The translations under genes were made by a program, and so were the position numbers. Positions 1-6,087 of a stretch of 15,605 nt of DNA are shown in pieces (the first letter of the stretch is position 1; every line of letters starts with the position of its first letter). This DNA comes from Sulfurivermis sp041678005. GTDB lineage: Bacteria; Pseudomonadota; Gammaproteobacteria; Thiohalomonadales; Thiohalomonadaceae. Location: positions 1 through 15,605 of the forward strand of contig JBAYOW010000046.1 of assembly GCA_041678005.1 (NCBI GenBank), written 5' to 3'. Under the pieces are notes generated by a model. It saw only the letters and a program-made list of their open reading frames with translations, had not been told where the DNA came from and did not search any database.

Positions 1-678
1 CAGCAGTGATTCAGCTGAAGTGGAGAGGTTTAACTGTGGCGCTACGCGCAGGCTGTCGATATCTATATCAGGTTGATAAAAACGGTTGAACAGACTGACT
101 CCGGCAGCGCCGGCCTGTTCAAGTCTGCGCACCATATGGGCGACAGAGCTGAACTGCGGCGAGAGTTTCATGACTATGGGAATGGATACATGCTGGCGCA
201 ATTCAGTAAGTAAATCCACATAACGCTGTTCTATCTCTGCGCCACTGGGCTCCATGTCTGCAGCAACAAAATATACGTTGAGTTCCAGGGCATCGGCACC
301 GGCGTCCTGTAGAGACTTGCCGTATTTGATCCAGCCGCTGGTGCTGACACCATTAAGGCTGGCAATCAGCGGTATTCCCAGACTGCCTTTCAGTTTTTGC
401 AGTTGCTCCAGGTAACTCACGTTGCGCGATGTAAGTTCTTCACTGGTAGGCAGAAAGCTGCTGGCCTCGGCATGACCCAGACTTTGGTTGTTCAGGTAAT
501 CATCCATGGCTCCCTGATCGTGCAGCAGCTCTTCTTCAAACAATGAATACATCACTAATGCAGCAGCACCAGCATCTTCCAGTCTCTTCGCTGTATCAAG
601 ATTGCGTGAGAGCGGCGAGGCAGAAGGCACCAGCGGATTTTTAAGATCCAGGCCAAGATAAGTTGTACGTAAGTCCAT
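1..678 (-). CDS. dihydroorotate dehydrogenase-like protein, partial (C-terminus beyond window)
   Basis: The first 226 residues of a TIM-barrel FMN protein of the dihydroorotate dehydrogenase-like group read without a stop to the window edge; the family is usually somewhat over 300 residues. The N-terminus reads MDLRTTYLGLDLKNPLVPSA, followed by LIASLNG (about 104-110), GADALELNV (about 127-135) and PIVMKLSP (about 167-174), the order expected of the DHOD barrel strands. At the place where pyrimidine DHODs carry the N-x-SCPN loop with the catalytic Cys, this protein has N-V-Y-F-V-A (134-139), so it probably does not oxidise dihydroorotate in the normal way. The start is well fixed: an AAGGAG Shine-Dalgarno lies inside the end of nifJ and the ATG begins 2 nt after the nifJ stop, so the two are almost certainly one translationally coupled operon. 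Substrate unknown; electron exchange with the NifJ/ferredoxin system is an inference from context only. Confidence 0.88.
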   Translation of the reverse strand, partial: MDLRTTYLGLDLKNPLVPSASPLSRNLDTAKRLEDAGAAALVMYSLFEEELLHDQGAMDDYLNNQSLGHAEASSFLPTSEELTSRNVSYLEQLQKLKGSLGIPLIASLNGVSTSGWIKYGKSLQDAGADALELNVYFVAADMEPSGAEIEQRYVDLLTELRQHVSIPIVMKLSPQFSSVAHMVRRLEQAGAAGVSLFNRFYQPDIDIDSLRVAPQLNLSTSAESLL

Positions 679-680
679 GA

Positions 681-3600
681 TTACTCCTTGGTCTTTTTCT
701 CATTTACATCATCTGGCCTGGCGTAACTGATCTCAGCTAGTTGACGGTAATGTTGGTAGTTACTGAGGGCGTGTTTCTGTGCCTGGCCGAGGAATTCTTC
801 GGCTGCCTCAGGATGACTGCGCCAGAGCATGCTGAAACGGGTTTCCTGACTGACAAAGTCGCGGTAGGCAATCGTCGGCGCTTTGGAATCCAGCTGTAGC
901 GGATTCTCATACTCTTCGGCGCGTCGTGGATCGAAGCGGAACAGTGGCCAGTGACCGCTGCGTACAGCGCGATCCTGCATGGCATGGCTTTGCAGCATGT
1001 CCACGCCCCAGGCAGTGCAGGGGCTATAGGCAATGATGATAGACACGCCAGGCCAGGATTCGGCCTCTAAAAATGCCTTTAGTGTTTGCACATCCTTGGC
1101 GCCGTAGGCCACTTGCGCGACATAGACATTGCCGTAGGCCATGGCGATCATCGCCAGGTCTTTCTTGCCCGTTGGTTTGCCTGCTGCCGAGAACTTGGCA
1201 ACGGCACCACGCGGTGTGGCCTTGGAAGTCTGGCCGCCGGTGTTGGAATAAACTTCTGTATCCAGCACCAGGATATTGACGTCACGACCTGATGACAACA
1301 CATGATCCAGACCACCAAAACCGATGTCATAGGCCCAGCCATCGCCACCTATAATCCAGACACTTTTCTTCACCAGGCTGTCGGCAACGGCGTCCAGCTG
1401 TCGTGTCTCGGCGCTGTCGATGTGCTTTAGTTTTTCACGCAAAAGATCTACTCGCTCGCGCTGCTCCTGAATACCGGCCTCATCGTTTTGCTCGGTCTCA
1501 AGCAGGGCAGTGGCCAGCTCCTCACCGAGCACATCAGCCAGCGATTTGACTAGCTCAATGGCATAATCACGCTGCTTGTCTACAGCAACGCGCATGCCCA
1601 GACCAAATTCAGCATTATCCTCAAACAGCGAGTTGTTCCAGGCAGGGCCACGGCCATTGGCATCCTTGCTCCAGGGTGTGGTTGGCAGATTGCCGCCGTA
1701 GATTGATGAGCATCCAGTGGCATTGGCGACAAGCATGCGATCACCAAACAACTGTGTCGCCAGGCGTATGTAAGGTGTTTCACCACAGCCCGAACAGGCA
1801 CCGGAGAATTCAAACAACGGCTGCAACAACATGGCGCTTTTCATCACCGTGTTGCGCACTTCGCGTCGGTCAAATTCTGGCAGCTCAAGAAAGTAGTCGA
1901 AATTAATGCGTTCCTGTTCACGCAGTGGTGCCTGCGGTTCCATATTAAGGGCGCGGTGGCCAGGATTATTTTTATCCTTGGCTGGGCAAATATCCACGCA
2001 CAGGGCGCAGCCAGTACAATCTTCTGGCGCTACCTGATAGACGATATGTGCGCCCTCTGGAAATTCCTTACCCTTGACTGGCATATGCTTAAAAGTCGGT
2101 GGGGCGTCGGCGGCATTGGCAGGGTCAAATAATTTACTGCGTATGGCCGAGTGTGGGCAAATAAAGGGGCATTTGCCACAGGCGATACACAGCTCTTCAT
2201 CCCATACTGGAATTTCCAGGGCGATGTTACGTTTTTCCCAACGAGCGGTATCTGTCGGCCAGGTGCCATCGGCCGAGATCGCCGAGACGGGCAGTGAATC
2301 ACCACGACCGGCGATGATGGTAGCCGTGATGTTTTTGACAAATTTCGGCGCATTGGCTGCCACCACCGGCGGGCGTTCAAAGAGTGAAGTTACCTTGCCT
2401 GGGATAGTGACCTGATGCAGGTTAGCCACCGCAGCATCGATGGCACGGAAATTCAGCTCAACTATCTTGCGACCTTTCTTGCCATAGGTATCTTCTACCG
2501 CCTGTTTGATGGACTTGACGGCCTCCTCGCGTGGCAGCAGATCAGAAATGGCAAAGTGACAGGTCTGCATGATGGTGTTAATGCGCTGCCCCATGCCGGC
2601 ATCCTGCGCCACTTTGTAGGCGTCGATGACATAAAATTGGATGTTCTTGTCGATGATTTGTTGCTGCATGCGCCGTGGCAGTGTATTCCATGCCTCATGC
2701 GGAGCTGCCGCCGTATTAAGCAGGAAAACTGCGCCAGGGGCGGCATTATCCAGCAAGTCATAGCGCTCCAGAAATACGGTTTGATGACAGCCGATAAATT
2801 GCGCCTCATTCTCGCCGATGAGATAGCTGGAGCGTATGGGTTGTTTGCCAAAGCGCAGGTGGGAGACAGTTACCGCACCTGATTTTTTTGAGTCATAGAC
2901 AAAATAACCCTGGGCATAAAGATCGGTGGATTCACCAATGATCTTGATGGTGTTTTTATTTGCACTGACCGTGCCATCTGCACCAAGACCATAAAATAGT
3001 GCACAGTTAACTGCCTTGGCCGCATCAGTGCGGAAACTGGCATCCCACTCCAAACTGGTGTGGCTGACATCATCATGGATCCCAATGGTAAAGCCGTTGA
3101 GTGGCTTATCTTTGTTCAGTTCATCGAACACCGCCTTAATCATGCCTGGCGTAAATTCTTTGGACGACAGACCATAGCGGCCACCAATTATGCGCGGCAT
3201 GGCGGCAAAGCTGGACAGGCCATTGGCCTGTGCCTGCGCGATGGCACAAAGCACGTCTTTATACAACGGCTCACCATCGGAACCTGGCTCCTTGGTGCGA
3301 TCCAGTACAGCAATATGTTTAACGCTGGACGGCAAGGCAGACAACATGGCCGCAGCATCAAATGGGCGATAAAGTCTGACTTTGAGTAGACCGACTTTTT
3401 CACCGTGGGCCAGCAGGTGATCAACAGTTTCATGCACAGCTTCAGCGCCTGAACCCATCAACACGATCACACGCTCGGCATCCTCGGCACCAACATAATC
3501 AAACAAGTGGTAGTGACGGCCGGTAAGCTCGGCAAAATGATCCATCGTCTTTTGTACGATGTCTGGCATCTGCTGATAATAAGGATTGACGCTTTCACGT

Positions 3601-4280
3601 CCCTGAAAATAAACATCAGGGTTTTGTGAGCTGCCACGCAGTACGGGTTGCTCAGGATTCAATGCACGATCGCGATGCGCCTGTACCAAATCATCACGAA
3701 TCATAGCGCGGACAGTGTCCTGCCCCACGGCCGTGATCTTGGCGATTTCATGCGAGGTGCGAAAGCCATCGAAAAAATGCAGGATTGGAATGCGTGCTTC
3801 CAGCGTCGCCGCCTGGGCGATGAGAGCCATATCCATCGCCTCTTGCACCGAGTTGGCGCTGAGCATGGCAAAGCCTGTGCTGCGCGTGGACATTACATCT
3901 GAGTGATCGCCAAAGATTGACAATGCCTGCGCGGCCAGTGAACGAGCGGCCACATGCAACACCATCGGCGTCAGTTCACCGGCGATCTTGTACATGTTCG
4001 GGATCATCAACAGCAGGCCTTGTGAGGAGGTGAAGGAGGTGGAAAGTGCTCCAGCCTGTAGCGCGCCGTGCAACATACCGGCAGCGCCTCCTTCGCTCTG
4101 CATCTCGACGACTGTTGGCACCGTGCCCCAGAGATTCAGCTGGCCTTGAGATGACCACTCGTCTGCATGCTCCCCCATGGGCGAGGCGGGCGTGATGGGG
4201 TAAATGGCAATGACTTCATTGGTGAGATGGGCAATGATGGCGGTTGCCTCATTGCCGTCGATAGTGACCATACGGTGCAT
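681..4280 (-). CDS. nifJ: pyruvate:ferredoxin (flavodoxin) oxidoreductase, single-chain
   Basis: Cytoplasmic homodimeric enzyme that converts pyruvate, CoA and oxidised ferredoxin or flavodoxin to acetyl-CoA, CO2 and reduced carrier. All parts are present over 1199 residues: the N-terminal YPITPASPMGEHAD motif (27-40), two ferredoxin-type 4Fe-4S motifs (Cys698/701/704/708 and Cys755/758/761/765), the ligands of the proximal cluster (Cys829, Cys832, Cys857, Cys1088), and the thiamine-pyrophosphate fold (GGDGWAYDIG from 978, with YSNTGGQ from 1011). Length is the family norm and no key residue is missing. I chose the ATG at 4280 because GGAGGAG ends 3 nt before it; the frame stays open to 4334, but that extension has no ribosome site and does not look like the family. 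ATG at 4271 (MVTIDGNEA) is the alternative. The downstream DHOD-like gene starts 2 nt after its stop. The enzyme class is oxygen-sensitive, so micro-oxic or anaerobic pyruvate metabolism is likely. Confidence 0.97.
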   Translation of the reverse strand: MHRMVTIDGNEATAIIAHLTNEVIAIYPITPASPMGEHADEWSSQGQLNLWGTVPTVVEMQSEGGAAGMLHGALQAGALSTSFTSSQGLLLMIPNMYKIAGELTPMVLHVAARSLAAQALSIFGDHSDVMSTRSTGFAMLSANSVQEAMDMALIAQAATLEARIPILHFFDGFRTSHEIAKITAVGQDTVRAMIRDDLVQAHRDRALNPEQPVLRGSSQNPDVYFQGRESVNPYYQQMPDIVQKTMDHFAELTGRHYHLFDYVGAEDAERVIVLMGSGAEAVHETVDHLLAHGEKVGLLKVRLYRPFDAAAMLSALPSSVKHIAVLDRTKEPGSDGEPLYKDVLCAIAQAQANGLSSFAAMPRIIGGRYGLSSKEFTPGMIKAVFDELNKDKPLNGFTIGIHDDVSHTSLEWDASFRTDAAKAVNCALFYGLGADGTVSANKNTIKIIGESTDLYAQGYFVYDSKKSGAVTVSHLRFGKQPIRSSYLIGENEAQFIGCHQTVFLERYDLLDNAAPGAVFLLNTAAAPHEAWNTLPRRMQQQIIDKNIQFYVIDAYKVAQDAGMGQRINTIMQTCHFAISDLLPREEAVKSIKQAVEDTYGKKGRKIVELNFRAIDAAVANLHQVTIPGKVTSLFERPPVVAANAPKFVKNITATIIAGRGDSLPVSAISADGTWPTDTARWEKRNIALEIPVWDEELCIACGKCPFICPHSAIRSKLFDPANAADAPPTFKHMPVKGKEFPEGAHIVYQVAPEDCTGCALCVDICPAKDKNNPGHRALNMEPQAPLREQERINFDYFLELPEFDRREVRNTVMKSAMLLQPLFEFSGACSGCGETPYIRLATQLFGDRMLVANATGCSSIYGGNLPTTPWSKDANGRGPAWNNSLFEDNAEFGLGMRVAVDKQRDYAIELVKSLADVLGEELATALLETEQNDEAGIQEQRERVDLLREKLKHIDSAETRQLDAVADSLVKKSVWIIGGDGWAYDIGFGGLDHVLSSGRDVNILVLDTEVYSNTGGQTSKATPRGAVAKFSAAGKPTGKKDLAMIAMAYGNVYVAQVAYGAKDVQTLKAFLEAESWPGVSIIIAYSPCTAWGVDMLQSHAMQDRAVRSGHWPLFRFDPRRAEEYENPLQLDSKAPTIAYRDFVSQETRFSMLWRSHPEAAEEFLGQAQKHALSNYQHYRQLAEISYARPDDVNEKKTKE

Positions 4281-4427
4281 CGTCTCCTCCGTTGTGGTGT
4301 TCGTATATGCAGCAAGGATAGCCCAAAGCATCAAGAGATGTTGAGCTTTACGTTACCTGCCGAGTACAAATAATTATTTGGGTCTTCCCCAGATCAAGTG
4401 GGTGATTTTGCGCCGAATGTAGCAAAC

Positions 4428-4531
4428 CCCCGCAGGGGACTAACACAATCCTTACCCTCAAGAGGATGTGATGGGGTAAAAACTCCACAACAAAAAACCT
4501 GTTGTCGTGACCGAAATAACTCGATCACTAC
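4428..4531. repeat. direct repeat, copy 1 (structured ~105 bp element)
   Basis: About 104 bp that recur at 4755-4860. The core 4452-4501 (50 nt) is identical to 4781-4830; flanks differ by a few substitutions and a 2-nt indel. The left end is a hairpin, CCCC-GCA-GGGG (4428-4438). Inside are TTACCC (4452-4457) facing GGGTAA (4474-4479) and a small CCTC-AA-GAGG hairpin (4456-4465). Family and function are not recognised; it looks like a dispersed intergenic structured repeat. Confidence 0.85.
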
Positions 4532-4550
4532 AATGTCCCCTCTCCCCCAA

Positions 4551-4576
4551 CCCCTCTCCCGCTAGCGGGAGAGGGG
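4551..4576. repeat. perfect 26-nt palindrome (REP-like)
   Basis: CCCCTCTCCCGC at 4551-4562, TA, then GCGGGAGAGGGG at 4565-4576: every base pairs with its partner. It is preceded by CCCCTCTCCCCCAA, giving the CCTCTCCC-type look of palindromic intergenic repeats seen in many proteobacterial genomes. Probably one unit of a dispersed repetitive extragenic palindrome; no T-tract follows on either strand, so it is not a standard terminator. Confidence 0.8.
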
Positions 4577-4648
4577 AGCTTGGCAGGTGGGTCATCTAGG
4601 TCCATCCCCTTCAAATTAATGTAGATACTCTGTTTAAGCAGGTTCCGC

Positions 4649-4666
4649 GTGGGCATGAATGCCCAC
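4649..4666. repeat. 18-nt palindrome in repeat island
   Basis: GTGGGCAT (4649-4656), GA, ATGCCCAC (4659-4666): perfect 8-bp arms with a 2-nt centre. It lies between the two direct repeat copies and looks like a second kind of short palindromic intergenic repeat. No T-tract follows. Confidence 0.65.
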
Positions 4667-4754
4667 CCCTGTTAAATGCGGTACGGTCAGGTAGGGCAAA
4701 ACACAGGTAGGGCATAATAACCATCGGGCATTGCGCCACATATGGAAAACCATT

Positions 4755-4860
4755 CCCTGCAAGGGACTAACACAGCTCCCTTACCCTCAAGAGGATGTGA
4801 TGGGGTAAAAACTCCACAACAAAAAACCTGCCGTCGTGTCCAAAACAACTCGATCACTAC
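4755..4860. repeat. direct repeat, copy 2 (structured ~105 bp element)
   Basis: Second copy of the element at 4428-4531, same orientation, starting about 327 bp further right and ending 10 bp before the stop of the deacetylase gene. Its terminal hairpin is CCCT-GCA-AGGG (4755-4765): the C-G closing pair of copy 1 is T-A here, a compensatory change that keeps the stem. Its position just past the 3' end of the deacetylase gene means it is transcribed with that gene unless termination comes first. Confidence 0.85.
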
Positions 4861-4870
4861 GGAAAAACTT

Positions 4871-5803
4871 CTATTGGTGCAGGCCCATCAATACCTTGAT
4901 GTGCGCAGCGGCGCTGCGCCCCAAGGCATCTATGGCATAACCACCTTCCAGGGCAGAGACGACGCGCTTGTCACAATGTCTCGCGGCCAGATCCATGATG
5001 CGAGCGGTCACCCAGGCAAAGTCGGTGTCGAGCAGGTTGAGACCAGACATATCATCCTCAAAATGGGCATCGAAACCGGCCGAGATAAGGATGAGCTGTG
5101 GTTTGAAATTATCGATGGCCGGCAGCCATTGCTCGTTGACCGCTTGTTGGAATTCTTCGCTGTATGCACCATCGCGCAGCTTACTGTGGATAATATGAGG
5201 GCGATCGGCCAGTGGTGTGTATGGGTAAAAAGGATCCTGAAAACTGGAGCAAAGCAATACACGCGGATCGTCGAGAAAAATATCTTCCGTGCCGTTGCCG
5301 TGATGGGCATCGAAATCCAGAATGGCAACCCGTTCCAGGCCGTGATTGGTGAGCGCATGCGCAGCAGCGATGGCAATATTGTTGAAAAAACAAAATCCCA
5401 TCGCCTTGGCCCGCTCGGCATGGTGTCCAGGTGGGCGCACGGCGCAAAAGGCCGTTTCCACCTCGCCATGCATGACCAGGTCAACCCCCAGTATGGTTGC
5501 ACCAACCGCACGCATGGCAGCATCCAGCGTATTTGCCGTCAGCCAGGTATCTGGATCAAGCCGTACAGCTGCCTGACCGGCTTGTGGTGCGCGGGCAAAT
5601 AAATAATCAATATATCTACTCTCATGTGCCAGCAGCAGATCGGCGCGTGTAGCACGCGGGGCTTCATAATGGCGCAACAAGGCCATTAACTGCGCGGCTA
5701 ACATGCGATCTTCGATGGCATGCAAACGGGCAGGGCATTCAGGGTGATGTTCGCCCATATCGTGCAGCAGGCATTCTTGATGAGTGATATAGGCTGTGTG
5801 CAT
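4871..5803 (-). CDS. zinc-dependent histone deacetylase-family amidohydrolase (AcuC/AphA-like)
   Basis: Arginase-fold deacetylase of 310 residues, normal for bacterial HDAC-family enzymes, which remove acetyl groups from lysines or from acetylpolyamines. Seen in the sequence: PPGHHAE with the catalytic His pair (127-128), DFDAHHGNGT carrying zinc ligands Asp165 and His167, SAGFDAH with the third zinc ligand Asp245, and EGGY with the catalytic Tyr289. No signal peptide or membrane segment, so cytoplasmic. The ATG at 5803 has only a weak ribosome site, but the N-terminus MHTAYITHQECLLHDMGEHH aligns with the family start. It is divergent from the Pat-like acetyltransferase at 6088 across 284 bp, which makes a protein-lysine deacetylase role (as for AcuC in Bacillus) attractive; an acetylpolyamine or other small acyl-amide substrate cannot be excluded from sequence. 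Confidence 0.93.
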   Translation of the reverse strand: MHTAYITHQECLLHDMGEHHPECPARLHAIEDRMLAAQLMALLRHYEAPRATRADLLLAHESRYIDYLFARAPQAGQAAVRLDPDTWLTANTLDAAMRAVGATILGVDLVMHGEVETAFCAVRPPGHHAERAKAMGFCFFNNIAIAAAHALTNHGLERVAILDFDAHHGNGTEDIFLDDPRVLLCSSFQDPFYPYTPLADRPHIIHSKLRDGAYSEEFQQAVNEQWLPAIDNFKPQLILISAGFDAHFEDDMSGLNLLDTDFAWVTARIMDLAARHCDKRVVSALEGGYAIDALGRSAAAHIKVLMGLHQ

Positions 5804-5987
5804 GGTGGTATGTGATTGGCTTAAAAGAATTTACAGCCCAGCAAGATAACATTCATCCAGGCTACTGGCTATTTTCCATGTCCTAACCAGGTGACTATCA
5901 AGCGGACTCCTGCAAACGGCATGCTATGAGCCAGAATGAGAAGCCCCTTTCTCTTAACTGCTTTTTGTTGGGGGGGAGGGGTGATGT

Positions 5988-6017
5988 TTGCGGGCCATAG
6001 TGTAACTTTGTGATAAT
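5988..6017 (+). promoter_or_regulatory. candidate promoter for the Pat-like gene
   Basis: TTGCGG (5988-5993), an 18-nt spacer, then GATAAT (6012-6017) preceded by TG at 6009-6010 (extended -10). It would give a leader of about 60 nt before the ATG at 6088, which has GAGGG at 6078-6082 as ribosome site. The -35 is poor; the -10 is good. The 284-bp gap also must hold the promoter of the divergent deacetylase gene, for which I see no clear match. A G7-A-G4 tract lies just upstream (5970-5981). Confidence 0.35.
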
Positions 6018-6087
6018 GATTTTTTATTTCCACCAATGTGGTTAAATGCTGGCAGGCTTTTATTATTAAGGAAAATCGAGGGACATC

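Larger units (their letters stand above)
4281..4870. other. 590-base gene-free stretch between nifJ and the deacetylase gene, rich in repeats
   Basis: No convincing gene lies here. It carries the 5' leader of nifJ (minus strand), two copies of a ~105-bp direct repeat (4428-4531 and 4755-4860), a 26-nt palindrome, an 18-nt palindrome, and a short direct repeat CAGGTAGGGCA at 4688-4698 and 4704-4714. A weak minus-strand promoter for nifJ is possible (TTGATC at 4397-4392, 16-nt spacer, AATTAT at 4375-4370), but the match is too poor to list separately. An open plus-strand frame from 4742 to 5602 exists but is antisense to the deacetylase gene. Confidence 0.75.

Noticed and set aside
2415..2882. 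155-residue plus-strand open frame
   Set aside because: Lies wholly within nifJ on the opposite strand, where the minus-strand protein is unmistakable.
4281..4334. 18-residue N-terminal extension of nifJ
   Set aside because: No ribosome site upstream, while GGAGGAG sits directly before the ATG at 4280, which also gives the normal family N-terminus.
4742..5602. 286-residue plus-strand open frame
   Set aside because: It is antisense to the deacetylase gene, whose protein has all catalytic motifs; the plus-strand translation shows no recognisable domain and begins inside the repeat element.
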